A DNA stretch of 64,000 nucleotides from Pseudotabrizicola alkalilacus (GTDB lineage Bacteria > Pseudomonadota > Alphaproteobacteria > Rhodobacterales > Rhodobacteraceae): contig NZ_QWEY01000002.1 of NCBI RefSeq assembly GCF_003443995.1, positions 124,001 to 188,000 on the forward strand, read 5' to 3'. A model generated the notes under the pieces. That model worked only from the letters and a program-made list of their open reading frames with translations, was not told the origin of the DNA and made no database searches. Shown one piece after another: positions 43,103-52,187 of this stretch. How positions within the stretch are numbered: position 1 is the stretch's first letter; every line of letters begins with the position of its first letter. Both the position numbers and the translations under genes were made by a program.

Positions 43103-43714
43103 ATGGTTCGCCTGCTCTTCGCCCTTTTGGCGATGCTGACCCTTGCTGCCTGCGGGGCAGAGCCCAAATGGGCCACGGACGAGGCGGTGGCGCAGGCGCG
43201 CTATGTGCACAACGGTCCGCCCTCGATCACGCTGTTTACGGTGCTGTCCACGCGTGACGGGTCGGGCGCCCATTCGGGGCTGCTGATCAACGCGAGCGAA
43301 CGTATCATGTTCGATCCCGCCGGCACCTGGTATCATCCGAATCTGCCGGAGCGGAATGATGTGCATTACGGCATGACACCGAAAATGCTGACATTCTACA
43401 TCGACTACCACGCACGCGAGACATTCGACGTGGTTGAGCAGACCATCCTCGTTTCTCCCGGCGTGGCGGAACTGGTGGCGCAGCGCGCCAAGGCCTATGG
43501 CGCGGTGCCAAAGGCACAATGCGCCAAATCGATCTCGGCCATCCTCAGCGAGGTTCCGGGCTTTGAGTCGCTGCCCTCCACCTGGTATCCTGCCAAGTAT
43601 ATGGAGGCGTTTGCCAAGCTGCCCGGCGTGACCAGTCGCAAGATCACCGACTCGGATGCTGACGACAACCATGGCGTGTTGCTGGTGCAGACCACTGATC
43701 CGCGTGTTCAGTAA
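43103..43714 (+). CDS. Lipoprotein with possible permuted papain-like fold
   Basis: A 203-residue protein with a lipoprotein signal (LLFALLAMLTLAAC). The mature part has His in SGAHSGLLINASERIMFDPAG and, later, a Cys in AQCAKSISAIL. His before Cys with these flanks is the order found in circularly permuted NlpC/P60 proteins (YiiX, LRAT), so a thiol amidase or acyltransferase role is possible, but this is inference. It follows the cox subunit IV gene by 11 bases. A bidirectional terminator follows. Confidence 0.68.
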   Translation: MVRLLFALLAMLTLAACGAEPKWATDEAVAQARYVHNGPPSITLFTVLSTRDGSGAHSGLLINASERIMFDPAGTWYHPNLPERNDVHYGMTPKMLTFYIDYHARETFDVVEQTILVSPGVAELVAQRAKAYGAVPKAQCAKSISAILSEVPGFESLPSTWYPAKYMEAFAKLPGVTSRKITDSDADDNHGVLLVQTTDPRVQ

Positions 43715-43722
43715 CCGGCGCA

Positions 43723-43752
43723 TTTCGGGAAAGGGTCAGACCTTTCCCGAAA
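43723..43752. terminator. Bidirectional intrinsic terminator
   Basis: TTTCGGGAAAGG (43723-43734), loop GTCAGA, CCTTTCCCGAAA (43741-43752): a perfect 12-bp stem with A/T-rich ends, between the convergent lipoprotein and azlD genes. T tracts serve either direction. Confidence 0.85.
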
Positions 43753-43755
43753 GCT

Positions 43756-44079
43756 TTACAGCCACAACACCGCATACAGGGTGATGCCACCGGCAAGGAT
43801 GGCCCCGATCACGCTGCGGGTGACCAGTCCCACAACCAGCGTGACACAGGCCGCCGCCAGCCGGGCCGGGTCCGTCTCGCCACCTGTGGCTGCGGGCCAC
43901 AGCACCGCCGGGGCCACCAGCCCCGGCAGAATCGCAACTGCAGTATAACTCAGGGCCCGGCGCAATCCGGGGGGCAGCGGACGATTGCCCAGCAGGCCGA
44001 GAAAGGACAACCGGATCAGATAGGTGCCGATCCCCAGCACCGGCAGGACGATCCAGAACGTTGTCGGATCAATCTTCAT
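43756..44079 (-). CDS. azlD: AzlD family protein (branched-chain amino acid export, small subunit)
   Basis: A 107-residue membrane protein with three to four helices, containing IGTYLIRLSFLGLLGNR and LRRALSYTAVAILPGLVAPA, typical of AzlD. With AzlC it forms a branched-chain amino acid exporter. ATG 44079 overlaps the azlC stop (ATGA). The open frame further upstream is azlC in another phase. Confidence 0.9.
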   Translation of the reverse strand: MKIDPTTFWIVLPVLGIGTYLIRLSFLGLLGNRPLPPGLRRALSYTAVAILPGLVAPAVLWPAATGGETDPARLAAACVTLVVGLVTRSVIGAILAGGITLYAVLWL

Positions 44080-44783
44080 GCCCCGCGCCTCCGCATCAGT
44101 GCCACTTCGGCCCCGGCCCCCGCGGCCATCGCCAGCACAGCGGCCAGCAACAGCCCGGTTCCATAGGGCAGGCCGGTCAGCATCAGCGCCGCACCAATCG
44201 AGACCGCCGCCGCCACCACATGCGGAATGCTGCGCAGCATCGGGGCACAGATTGCCAGAAAGGTGATCGGAACCGCAAAATCCAGCGCATACTCGGGCGG
44301 GATAGCCTCGCCCACCACAGCCCCGGCAAGTGTTGCCAGAAACCACATCGGCGCAATCGGCGTGACCGTTCCGAAAAAGAACGCCACCTTGTCCGCCAAT
44401 GGCTGATCCGGCCTGCGCTCAAACTCCACCTGGCTGGCGGCAAAGCTTTGATCGACCAGAAAATAGGCCATCAGCAACCGCATGTTGAATGGGGCCGCTC
44501 CCAGATGCGGCGTCATTGCCACCGAATACATCACCATGCGCAGATTGACCGCAAGCGAGGTGGCCAGCACCACCAACACCGGGGCCTGATCCTGCATCAG
44601 CTGCACGGCGGCAAATTGCGAGGCACCGGCAAAAACGCTGAAGGAAAACAGCATCACCTGCAACAGATCCAGCCCCGCCTCTGTCGCCACCACCCCAAAG
44701 AGCAGCCCGAAAGGAACCACCACAATAACAAAGGGGGCCGAGGCAACACAGCCGCGGAGAAAGGGGGATCGAACTGGTCTCAT
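44076..44783 (-). CDS. azlC: AzlC family permease (branched-chain amino acid exporter)
   Basis: The larger subunit, 235 residues, with about seven or eight helices. Hallmarks: PFVIVVVPFGLLFGVVATEAGL, VFAGASQFAAVQLM and LRMVMYSVAMTPHLGAAP. It should export leucine, valine or related amino acids together with AzlD. I start at ATG 44783; an open frame to 44930 adds non-membrane residues. It is divergent from the GNAT gene (70 bases). Confidence 0.9.
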   Translation of the reverse strand: MRPVRSPFLRGCVASAPFVIVVVPFGLLFGVVATEAGLDLLQVMLFSFSVFAGASQFAAVQLMQDQAPVLVVLATSLAVNLRMVMYSVAMTPHLGAAPFNMRLLMAYFLVDQSFAASQVEFERRPDQPLADKVAFFFGTVTPIAPMWFLATLAGAVVGEAIPPEYALDFAVPITFLAICAPMLRSIPHVVAAAVSIGAALMLTGLPYGTGLLLAAVLAMAAGAGAEVALMRRRGA

Positions 44784-44853
44784 GGCTTTGGCCTTTACCG
44801 GGCGTCTCTCCCGGCTTAGGCATTTTGGGTGTGACTGAAAAGGGGCAAACAGG

Positions 44854-45435
44854 GTGCAGATCAGGCTTGGCCTTCCCGACACTCTCAAACCACAGGCGGC
44901 ACAGCTGTATTGGCAGGCCTTTGGCGGCAAGCTGGGCCGTGTGATGGGGCCAGATTGCCGCGCGCACGCCTATCTGCTGCGCGTTCTGCGCACCGATCAC
45001 TGCATCTGCGCCTTGTCGGACAATGGTGATCTGCTGGGCATCGCCGGTTTCAAATCGCCCCTTGGCAGTTTTGTTGGCGGCGAGGCCGAAGATCTGCGGG
45101 CGATCTATGGCCGCGTCGGCGCGGCGTGGCGCGGCGGTCTGCTGCGCCTGTTGCAAAGTGACATCGACAACGAGCGCTTTCTGATCGACGGGATCTGTGT
45201 GGCGCGCGACCAGCGCGGCCACGGCGTCGGCAGCGCCCTGGTTACCGCCTTGATGGCCGAAGCCATTGCGCGCGGCTACCCCGCCATCCGGCTGGAGGTG
45301 ATTGACACCAACATCCGCGCCCGTGCCCTGTATGAGCGCCTTGGTTTTTCCGCCTGGCGCAGTGAAACCCTTGGCCCGCTGCGCCATGTCTTTGGCTTTT
45401 CCCGCGCTGTGACCATGGTGCGCGCTCTGCCATAG
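44854..45435 (+). CDS. GNAT family N-acetyltransferase
   Basis: A 193-residue acetyl-CoA-dependent acyltransferase. The acetyl-CoA loop is in [20 protein letters not shown] and the C-terminal pattern [16 protein letters not shown] is diagnostic. Substrate unknown. The 152 bases up to mscL contain no gene. The frame begins at GTG 44854, with AAAGGGG upstream. Confidence 0.87.
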   Translation: MQIRLGLPDTLKPQAAQLYWQAFGGKLGRVMGPDCRAHAYLLRVLRTDHCICALSDNGDLLGIAGFKSPLGSFVGGEAEDLRAIYGRVGAAWRGGLLRLLQSDIDNERFLIDGICVARDQRGHGVGSALVTALMAEAIARGYPAIRLEVIDTNIRARALYERLGFSAWRSETLGPLRHVFGFSRAVTMVRALP

Positions 45436-45587
45436 CTGTGGCGCGAGACTGTTGCAGATCGGTCCCCGGTGCCACCGTAAAGTCACGCCTGCCGGATTTT
45501 TCCCCCTGCGAAACGCGCGTCGGCTATGGCATAACCAATCCGCGCGCAGATGGCGTGAATGGGGAAGGCATCAGGGGATGTGTAGAA

Positions 45588-46025
45588 ATGGTTAATGAAT
45601 TCAAGGCTTTTATCGCAAAAGGCAATGTTGTCGACCTTGCGGTGGGTATTATCATCGGCGCGGCGTTCACCGCCATCGTCAACTCGCTGGTGGCCGATCT
45701 GATCAACCCGATCATCGGCCTGATCACCGGCGGTGTCGATTTCTCGAACCTCTACATCGACCTGTCGGGCACCGATCCGGTCTCGCTTGCCGCCGCGCGC
45801 GAGGCTGGGGTGCCGGTCTTTGCTTACGGGTCTTTCATCACGGCCATCATCAATTTCCTGATCATTGCCTGGGTGGTCTTCCTGTTGGTCAAGGCGGTGA
45901 ACCGCCTCAAGGCGCAGGTGGTCCGCAAGGAAAAAGCCGAAGAGGCCGCTGCTGCCCCCCCCGGCCCGACCGAGCTGGATGTGCTGAAAGAAATCCGCGA
46001 CTCGCTGCAACAACGCAGCGCGTAG
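45588..46025 (+). CDS. mscL: Large-conductance mechanosensitive channel
   Basis: Homopentameric channel that opens under membrane tension on hypo-osmotic shock. 145 residues: cytoplasmic N-helix ([20 protein letters not shown]), TM1, periplasmic loop, TM2 ([20 protein letters not shown]), and a C-terminal charged helix. The glycine-rich GIIIGAAF pore segment is intact. ATG 45588 chosen; the frame upstream to 45438 is not family-like. A strong terminator follows. Confidence 0.95.
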   Translation: MVNEFKAFIAKGNVVDLAVGIIIGAAFTAIVNSLVADLINPIIGLITGGVDFSNLYIDLSGTDPVSLAAAREAGVPVFAYGSFITAIINFLIIAWVVFLLVKAVNRLKAQVVRKEKAEEAAAAPPGPTELDVLKEIRDSLQQRSA

Positions 46026-46031
46026 TGCCAG

Positions 46032-46061
46032 AAAAGGCCCCTGCGATGGCAGGGGCCTTTT
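46032..46061. terminator. Bidirectional intrinsic terminator (mscL / ald)
   Basis: AAAAGGCCCCTGC (46032-46044), loop GATG, GCAGGGGCCTTTT (46049-46061): perfect 13-bp stem with A and T tracts on both sides, 6 bases after the mscL stop and 3 before the ald stop. Confidence 0.92.
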
Positions 46062-46064
46062 GCA

Positions 46065-47183
46065 TCAGAGTTTCATCGCCTCATCCGCGCTGATCGAGGT
46101 CAGGCCAAGCGCCTCACCCACCGCCCGGTAGGTCAGATGCCCGGCATGGGTGTTCAATCCGGCTTTCAGATGCGGGTCAGCGGCGCAGGCGGCTTTCCAG
46201 CCCTTGTCGGCCAGCGCCAGCAAAAACGGCAGGGTGGCATTCCCCAGCGCCTGCGTCGAGGTGCGGGCGACCGCGCCGGGCATGTTGGCGACGCAATAGT
46301 GGATGATGCCATCCACATCATAGATCGGGTCTTGGTGCGTTGTGGCGCGGCTGGTCTCGAAACAACCGCCCTGATCAATCGCCACATCCACAATCGCAGC
46401 CCCCGGCTTCATTGTGGCCAGTTGTGCGCGGCTGACCAGCTTTGGCGCTGCCGCTCCGGGGATCAGCACCGCCCCGATCACCAGATCTGCCTCGGCCACT
46501 GCTGCCGCCGTGGCCGCGCCGCTGGCATAGCCATTGCGGAACTGTCCGGCGAACACGTCATCCAGATAGCGCAGCCGGGTCAGCGAGCGGTCGAGCACCA
46601 GCACATCCGCGCCCATGCCAGCCGCGACCCGCGCTGCATGGGTGCCGACCACGCCGCCGCCGATCACCACCACCTTGGCCGGTGGCACGCCCGGCACGCC
46701 GCCCAACAGCACACCGCGCCCGCCATTGGCCTTTTGCAGCGTCCAGGCCCCGACCTGCGGGGCCAGCCGCCCCGCCACCTCTGACATCGGGGCCAGCAGC
46801 GGCAGGCCGCCCGCGCGGTCTGTCACAGTCTCATAGGCAATCGCCGTCACGCCCGACTCCAGCAGATCGCGGGTCTGCTCCGGGTCGGGGGCCAGATGCA
46901 GATAGGTGAACAGCACCTGCCCCTCACGCAGCCGCTTGCGCTCTGCCGACTGTGGTTCCTTGACCTTGACGATCATCCCGCTTTCGCCAAACACCGTCTC
47001 GGCATCGGGCGCAATCTGCGCTCCGGCGGCGGTGTAGTCGTCATCCGTAAAGCCCGCGCCCACCCCCGCGCCGGTTTCCACCAGCACCGAATGGCCATGT
47101 GCCACCGCGTCACGCACCGCATCCGGCGTCATGCCAACGCGGAATTCCTGCGGCTTTATTTCCTTTGGGCAACCGATTTTCAT
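46065..47183 (-). CDS. ald: Alanine dehydrogenase
   Basis: NAD-dependent interconversion of L-alanine with pyruvate and ammonia. Catalytic Lys in MIVKVKEPQ and His in FTYLHLAPD; Rossmann motif [21 protein letters not shown]; 372 residues, normal. The divergent Lrp-type regulator at 47331 is the classical partner (AldR), so regulation by alanine through that protein is likely. The 147-base intergenic region holds both promoters; I see no sure operator. Confidence 0.96.
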   Translation of the reverse strand: MKIGCPKEIKPQEFRVGMTPDAVRDAVAHGHSVLVETGAGVGAGFTDDDYTAAGAQIAPDAETVFGESGMIVKVKEPQSAERKRLREGQVLFTYLHLAPDPEQTRDLLESGVTAIAYETVTDRAGGLPLLAPMSEVAGRLAPQVGAWTLQKANGGRGVLLGGVPGVPPAKVVVIGGGVVGTHAARVAAGMGADVLVLDRSLTRLRYLDDVFAGQFRNGYASGAATAAAVAEADLVIGAVLIPGAAAPKLVSRAQLATMKPGAAIVDVAIDQGGCFETSRATTHQDPIYDVDGIIHYCVANMPGAVARTSTQALGNATLPFLLALADKGWKAACAADPHLKAGLNTHAGHLTYRAVGEALGLTSISADEAMKL

Positions 47184-47330
47184 GCTGAGTCCCTGTTGGT
47201 TTTTGTGGTTTATGTCATTCAGTGTCGCGCCGATCCGCTGTCACTTCTTTGAATTTTCCGCGACAACAGGGGCCCGGTTGCGTAGAATATGATGCAGAAC
47301 ACCTGTCTGGCGAAAGAAATCACCACTCCT

Positions 47331-47789
47331 ATGGACCTTGACGCAACCGACCGCCGTATTCTGAACGTGCTGCAGCGCGATGGCCGCATCACCAACGCCG
47401 ATCTGTCCGAGCGGGTGAACCTGTCGCCCTCGGCCTGTCACCGCCGCACCCAGCGGCTGGAGGAAGAGGGGTATATCGCCGGTTACGTCGCGTTGCTCGA
47501 CACCCGCAAGATCGGGCGGCTGACGACGGTGTTTGTCGAGATCACTCTGCAAAGCCAGGCCGAAGACCTGTTGGATGCCTTCGAGCGTGAGGTGGCGCGG
47601 CTGCCCGACCTGCTGGAATGTCATCTGATGGCGGGCACGGCGGATTATCTGCTGAAGATCATGGCCGAAGATACCGAGGATTTCGCCCGCATCCACCGGC
47701 AGTTCCTGTCGCGCCTGCCCGGCGTGCGGCAGATGCAGTCGTCTTTTGCGCTGCGCACCGTGGTCAAAACCACCGCCATCGCGGTGTAG
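47331..47789 (+). CDS. Lrp/AsnC family transcriptional regulator (AldR-like)
   Basis: A 152-residue regulator: N-terminal helix-turn-helix (LDATDRRILNVLQRDGRI, ADLSERVNLSPSACHRRTQR) and a C-terminal RAM ligand-binding domain (CHLMAGTADYLLKIMAED). Divergent to ald, so it most likely controls alanine dehydrogenase in response to an amino acid. ATG 47331 chosen over 47289 because the family starts just before the HTH. Confidence 0.93.
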   Translation: MDLDATDRRILNVLQRDGRITNADLSERVNLSPSACHRRTQRLEEEGYIAGYVALLDTRKIGRLTTVFVEITLQSQAEDLLDAFEREVARLPDLLECHLMAGTADYLLKIMAEDTEDFARIHRQFLSRLPGVRQMQSSFALRTVVKTTAIAV

Positions 47790-47790
47790 C

Positions 47791-47817
47791 GGCGGCCCCG
47801 CGTGCAGCGGGGCCGCC
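47791..47817. terminator. Hairpin between convergent lrp and old yellow enzyme genes
   Basis: GGCGGCCCCGC (47791-47801), loop GTGCA, GCGGGGCCGCC (47807-47817), a perfect 11-bp stem between two stop codons. No T run, but the position fits transcription termination in both directions. Confidence 0.7.
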
Positions 47818-47824
47818 ACAGGTG

Positions 47825-48931
47825 TCAGGCCAGAACCGCCAGATCGGCGGCGTCAAACCCGGTCATGTCTTGTGTGCGGTCTTCGCGCACCTTGCGGACC
47901 CAGTTTGCATCGGAAATCAGCGCGCGGCCCACGGCGATCAGGTCGAACTCATCGCGCTCCATCCGGCGGATCAGCCCGTCCAGCGGGGTGTTTGCGGACG
48001 CTTCCCCGGCGAAGGCGCCGCCAAAGTCAGAATTCAGCCCGACCGAACCCACGCTGATCGTCGCCGCCCCGGTCAGCTTTTTCGCCCAACCGGCAAAGTT
48101 CAGACCCTCTTCGCCATCCAGTTCGGGGAACTCCGGCAGCCAGAACCGGCGCTGCGAGCAGTGCAGAATATCCACGCCCGCCTCGACCAGCGGCAACAGC
48201 CAATCGGTCATTTCCGCCGGTGTCGTCGCCAGCCGCGCTGTGTAATCCTGCTGCTTCCATTGGCTGACCCGCAAAATCAGCGGGAAATCGGGGCCAAGCG
48301 CTGCGCGCACCGCCTTGACGATCCCGGCTGCAAACCGTGACCGTTCGGCAATCGTGGCCCCACCCCAGCGGTCGGCCCGCGTGTTGGTGCCCGACCAGAA
48401 GAACTGGTCGATCAGATAGCCATGCGCGCCGTGCAGCTCTACCGCGTCAAACCCGGCAGCCTTGGCGTCTTTGGCGGCCGAGGCGAAGGCCGCAATCGTA
48501 TCGGCGATGTCTTCTTCGGTCATCGCCTTACCGCGCGGTGTGTCGGGGTCCAGCAGGCCCGACGGGCTTTCGACTTCGGCCTCCGGCTCCCACGTGCCTG
48601 CGCGGGTTGATCCGGTGTGCCACAGCTGCGGTGCAATCTTGCCACCTGCTGCATGCACGGATGTCGCAACTCCGGTCCAGCCTTCCATCGCCTCGGTGCC
48701 GTGAAAGAACGGTATGCCGGGCAGATTGCGTGATGCTGGGCGGTCAATCACAGTGCCTTCGGTCAGGATCAGCCCGACCCCGCCTTCTGCACGCTTGCGG
48801 TAATACTCGGTCTGCGCGGCTCCGGGAATGCCATCCGCTGCCATCGCGCGGGTCATCGGGGCCATCACGATCCGGTTGGCAAGGGTCATGCCCTTGAGCG
48901 TGAACGGGCGGAAAAGTGCATCAGTCGTCAT
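47825..48931 (-). CDS. Old yellow enzyme family NADH:flavin oxidoreductase
   Basis: FMN-dependent ene-reductase of the NemA/OYE type, 368 residues. Signatures: MAPMTRAMA near the start, LWHTGS, the active-site pair in ELHGAHGYLIDQFF, LILRVSQWK, and SVGSVGLNSDF. Such enzymes reduce electrophiles such as N-ethylmaleimide and nitroesters, and often respond to redox stress. A perfect dyad lies 22 bases before the start. No regulator gene is adjacent. Confidence 0.92.
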   Translation of the reverse strand: MTTDALFRPFTLKGMTLANRIVMAPMTRAMAADGIPGAAQTEYYRKRAEGGVGLILTEGTVIDRPASRNLPGIPFFHGTEAMEGWTGVATSVHAAGGKIAPQLWHTGSTRAGTWEPEAEVESPSGLLDPDTPRGKAMTEEDIADTIAAFASAAKDAKAAGFDAVELHGAHGYLIDQFFWSGTNTRADRWGGATIAERSRFAAGIVKAVRAALGPDFPLILRVSQWKQQDYTARLATTPAEMTDWLLPLVEAGVDILHCSQRRFWLPEFPELDGEEGLNFAGWAKKLTGAATISVGSVGLNSDFGGAFAGEASANTPLDGLIRRMERDEFDLIAVGRALISDANWVRKVREDRTQDMTGFDAADLAVLA

Positions 48932-48952
48932 AGGGACGGATCCTTTAGTTGT

Positions 48953-48965
48953 GCTGCACTGCAGC
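48953..48965. promoter_or_regulatory. 13-bp perfect dyad upstream of old yellow enzyme gene
   Basis: GCTGCA-C-TGCAGC. It contains CTGC-ACT-GCAG, the form reported for the PHA regulator PhaR of Paracoccus (CTGC-N3/4-GCAG). It is 22 bases from the ATG, a position suited to repression. Binding is inferred. Confidence 0.45.
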
Positions 48966-49103
48966 TAAGCACGGGCCGCACAGATTCAACCAAACGCAGC
49001 ACGGCAGCAAAGCGCCCAGCCGCACACTCACTGTTCACATCCGTCACTGTTCAAAGCCACCGCGCCTCGGGTCAGGCGGCAGAAACGGGCCCGCACCCTG
49101 GCC

Positions 49104-49136
49104 AAAGAAAAACCCCCGGCCTTGCGGACGGGGGTT
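49104..49136 (-). terminator. Intrinsic terminator of rpsU
   Basis: On the minus strand, AACCCCC and GGGGGTT (plus coordinates 49130-49136 and 49111-49117) form a 7-bp stem followed by TTTTTCTTT (plus 49112-49104). It lies about 50 bases beyond the rpsU stop. Confidence 0.75.
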
Positions 49137-49185
49137 GATCGGGGGGCAGAGGGATACACCCTCCACCCAGCATTCCAAGAACGAC

Positions 49186-49392
49186 TTAAACGCCGCCTTC
49201 GCGCAATGCCTTTTTGCGCGCAAGCTTGCGCGCACGGCGAACGGCTTCGGCTTGCTCGCGCGCTTTTTTGACGGAGGGTTTCTCGAAATGTTGCTTGAGC
49301 TTCATTTCGCGGAACACGCCTTCGCGCTGGAGCTTTTTCTTGAGGGCCCGGAGGGCTTGCTCAACGTTGTTGTCACGGACGCTGACCTGCAT
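49186..49392 (-). CDS. rpsU: 30S ribosomal protein S21
   Basis: A 68-residue basic protein of the small subunit, needed for initiation. [20 protein letters not shown] and [20 protein letters not shown] are family hallmarks. Strong AGGAAGG before the ATG (minus strand). Monocistronic, between its own promoter and terminator, divergent from coq9. Confidence 0.97.
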   Translation of the reverse strand: MQVSVRDNNVEQALRALKKKLQREGVFREMKLKQHFEKPSVKKAREQAEAVRRARKLARKKALREGGV

Positions 49393-49447
49393 GTGGTTGT
49401 CACCACCTTCCTAGGTTAGAGTTGCACTGTTTGTGCAGGCAGGCTGC

Positions 49448-49476
49448 GCTATAACAAAGCCGATAGCCCCTGTCCA
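49448..49476 (-). promoter_or_regulatory. Probable rpsU promoter
   Basis: On the minus strand TGGACA (plus 49476-49471) and TATAGC (plus 49453-49448) are 17 bases apart, a good -35/-10 pair, about 56 bases before the rpsU start. Confidence 0.5.
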
Positions 49477-49500
49477 CCGCCATGACGGAAGGATGACGAC

Positions 49501-50199
49501 ATGACGACCGAGAACACGACCCCGACACCTGCAGATCGTGTGCTGGACGCGGCATTGCTGCATGTGCCGTTTGACGGCTGGTCCGAAACCACCCTGCGCG
49601 CCGCAATTGCCGAATCAGGCGTGCATGAGGCACTGGCCCGGTCGCTGTTCCCGCGCGGCGGGGTGGATCTGGCGCTGACATACCACCGGCGCGGCGATGC
49701 GCTGATGCGGGAGCGGCTGGCCGCGACCGATCTGGCGGCGCTGCGCTACCGTGACCGCATCACGACTGCGATCCGCCTGCGGCTGGAACTGGTCGAGGAT
49801 AAGGAGGCGGTGCGCCGTGGGACCACGCTCTTTGCCCTCCCGACCCATACGGCCGACGGCGCCCGCGCGATCTGGGGCACTTCCGATGCGATCTGGAACG
49901 CGCTTGGCGACACCAGCCGCGATATCAACTGGTACACCAAACGCGCCACGCTGTCGGCGGTCTATTCCGCCACCGTGCTGTTCTGGCTGGGGGATGACAG
50001 CCCCGCTCATCAGGCCACATGGGAGTTTCTGGATCGCCGGATCGAAGATGTCATGCAGATCGAAAAGGCCAAGGCCGCCCTGCGTGACAACCCGATCTCA
50101 AAGGCTTTGCTTGCCGGGCCGATGAAACTGATGGAAAAGATCCGCAAGCCTGACATTCCCGATGATCTGCCGGGCAAGATGATGGACCGATTCCGCTGA
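49501..50199 (+). CDS. COQ9 family protein (ubiquinone biosynthesis)
   Basis: A 232-residue protein of the COQ9 family, with a TetR-like fold that binds lipid and presents ubiquinone intermediates to the COQ7 hydroxylase. Signs: PFDGWSETTLRAAIAESG near the start, and SDAIWNALGDTSRDINWYTK followed by RATLSAVYSATVLFWLGDDS, the most conserved COQ9 segment. Its start follows GGAAGGATGACGAC. The quinone oxidoreductase gene begins 10 bases after its stop. Confidence 0.9.
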   Translation: MTTENTTPTPADRVLDAALLHVPFDGWSETTLRAAIAESGVHEALARSLFPRGGVDLALTYHRRGDALMRERLAATDLAALRYRDRITTAIRLRLELVEDKEAVRRGTTLFALPTHTADGARAIWGTSDAIWNALGDTSRDINWYTKRATLSAVYSATVLFWLGDDSPAHQATWEFLDRRIEDVMQIEKAKAALRDNPISKALLAGPMKLMEKIRKPDIPDDLPGKMMDRFR

Positions 50200-50209
50200 A
50201 AGGCCACCC

Positions 50210-51202
50210 ATGACCCTGTCCCACACCATGCGCGCCGTTGAAATCTCTGAACCCGGCGGGCCAGAGGTGCTGAAACCGGCGACCCACCCGGTGCCGGTGC
50301 CCGGCCACGGCCAGATCGTCATCCGCGTGGCCTATGCCGGGGTCAACCGCCCCGATGCGCTGCAACGTGCGGGTCTTTACGCCCCCCCCGCCAGCGCCTC
50401 GCCGCTGCCGGGGCTTGAGGCGTCGGGCACTGTCGTTGAACTCGGCCCCAACGTCACCCGCTGGAGCATCGGTGACAAGGTCTGCGCGCTGTTGCCCGGC
50501 GGAGGCTATGCCGAATATGTGACCACACATGAGGAGCATGCGCTGCCGGTGCCGGACGGCATGGGGGTGAAGGAAGCCGCGTGCCTGCCGGAAACCTGCT
50601 TTACGGTCTGGTCAAATGTGGTGATGCGTGGCGGGCTGCGCGGGGGCGAGCGGTTCCTCGTCCATGGCGGAGCCTCGGGCATCGGCACAACCGCCATCCA
50701 GATCGCCCGCAGCCTTGGCGCACGGGTCTTTACCACCGCAGGCACCGATGACAAGGCCCGCGCCTGTGAGGCGCTGGGGGCCGAGCGCGCCTTTAACTAC
50801 AAGACCGAGGATTGGGCGGCCGAGGTCAAGGCCATCGGCGGGGCCGACCTGATCCTCGATATGGTGGGCGGCGCGTATCTGCCGCGCAATATCCGCACGC
50901 TGGCTGACGATGGCCGTCTGGTGCAGATCGCGTTTCTGCAAGGCGCAAAGGTCGAACTGAACTTTGCCGAACTCATGATGCGCCGTCTGACGCTGACAGG
51001 ATCGACCCTGCGCCCGCAATCCGATGCCGCCAAGGCCCGCATCGCACGGCAGGTGGAAACCCATGTCTGGCCGATGATCGCTGCGGGCCATTTCACCCCG
51101 GTGATGGACAGCGAATTCCCGCTTGATCAGGCGGCGCAGGCCCATGCCCGGATGGAAAGCTCCGGCCACACCGGCAAGATCGTGCTGAAGGTTGGGGGCT
51201 GA
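50210..51202 (+). CDS. NADPH:quinone oxidoreductase (PIG3-like, zeta-crystallin family)
   Basis: Zinc-free MDR-family reductase, 330 residues. Signs are VAYAGVNRPDALQRAGLY, the GLEASGTVVELG turn, and the NADPH motif VHGGASGIGTTAIQIA. PIG3-type enzymes reduce quinones, usually in one-electron steps. Shares a transcript with coq9 (10-base gap). The exact substrate is unknown. Confidence 0.9.
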   Translation: MTLSHTMRAVEISEPGGPEVLKPATHPVPVPGHGQIVIRVAYAGVNRPDALQRAGLYAPPASASPLPGLEASGTVVELGPNVTRWSIGDKVCALLPGGGYAEYVTTHEEHALPVPDGMGVKEAACLPETCFTVWSNVVMRGGLRGGERFLVHGGASGIGTTAIQIARSLGARVFTTAGTDDKARACEALGAERAFNYKTEDWAAEVKAIGGADLILDMVGGAYLPRNIRTLADDGRLVQIAFLQGAKVELNFAELMMRRLTLTGSTLRPQSDAAKARIARQVETHVWPMIAAGHFTPVMDSEFPLDQAAQAHARMESSGHTGKIVLKVGG

Positions 51203-51227
51203 CGGCCCCTGGCTTGCGCCAAGGCCG

Positions 51228-52145
51228 TCAAGCCTTGGCGGTCTGCATCCAGTCCCAGCTGCTGCGCAATCCGTCGCGGAACTCCGTGGCTGGTTGCCAG
51301 CCCAGCACGGTCTGCGCCTTTGTGATGTCCAGCACCGAATAGGGCACGTCGATGGTGCGCCCCGGTTTGAACACCGGGGCGATCTCTTGCCCGGTCACAT
51401 GGGCCAGCGCCTCGATCAGATCCAGCAGCGACCGGCCCTGCCCGGACCCGGCATTGACCGCGCCGCACAGGTCACTTTCCGCTGCGGCAAGGCAAAGCTG
51501 GGCCAGATCGGCGACATGCAGGTAATCGCGTACCACCTTGCCATCGCCCCAGATCTCGATCGGCTGGCCGGTCTGCAGCCGCCGCATGAAGGTGGCCACC
51601 ACCCCCTGTACCCCGGTATGGCCCTGACGCGGGCCGAACGGATTGGCCGCGCGGATCACCACCGGCTGCAGCCCGTGACTGATGCGGTACATCGCAAGGT
51701 ACTGCTCGATCGCAACCTTGACGATGCCATAAGAATTGATCGGATTCAGCGGATAGTCCTCGGGGATCGGGTGCCCCGGTGCAGGGCCGTACACCGTGCC
51801 GCCCGATGACATATACACCAGACGCCGGATGCCCAGCGTGTTCATGACCTCGATCAGGTTCAGCGTACCGATCAGATTTCCGGTCACATCTGCTTTTGGG
51901 TCAAGGTTGGCGGTGCCGGGAAAGGTCGTGCTGATCAGATGGAACACCACATCCTTGCCGCTCAGCGCCTCGGCCCAGGCCATCTTGTCGGCGAAATCGC
52001 CGGTCATGTACTCGACACCCGGCAGCGGCGCACGATAGCGCTCCATCGCCTTGTCAAAGACCGTCACACTGTGACCGGCTGCCAGCAGCGCATCAACCAC
52101 ATGCGATCCGATAAACCCGCATCCTCCGAATACCAAAGCGCGCAT
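51228..52145 (-). CDS. NAD-dependent sugar epimerase/dehydratase (extended SDR)
   Basis: Extended short-chain dehydrogenase acting on nucleotide sugars, 305 residues. Cofactor motif VFGGCGFIGSHVVDALLAAG; catalytic Tyr-Lys in INSYGIVKVAIEQYL; SSGGTVYG carries the Ser. Resembles UDP-glucose 4-epimerases. ATG 52145 chosen over 52169, since the family begins right at the Rossmann fold. It sits 42 bases downstream of the large glycosyltransferase, in the same direction, so the two probably belong to one cell-surface polysaccharide unit. Confidence 0.88.
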   Translation of the reverse strand: MRALVFGGCGFIGSHVVDALLAAGHSVTVFDKAMERYRAPLPGVEYMTGDFADKMAWAEALSGKDVVFHLISTTFPGTANLDPKADVTGNLIGTLNLIEVMNTLGIRRLVYMSSGGTVYGPAPGHPIPEDYPLNPINSYGIVKVAIEQYLAMYRISHGLQPVVIRAANPFGPRQGHTGVQGVVATFMRRLQTGQPIEIWGDGKVVRDYLHVADLAQLCLAAAESDLCGAVNAGSGQGRSLLDLIEALAHVTGQEIAPVFKPGRTIDVPYSVLDITKAQTVLGWQPATEFRDGLRSSWDWMQTAKA

Positions 52146-52187
52146 CTGGGGCCTTTCTGTCCGTTTCATATCAACCGCAACGTGCAG

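Noticed and set aside
47184-47330. Lrp/AldR binding sites between ald and lrp
   Set aside because: Only weak TGC-N12-GCA similarity (around 47280-47300); not enough to call a site.
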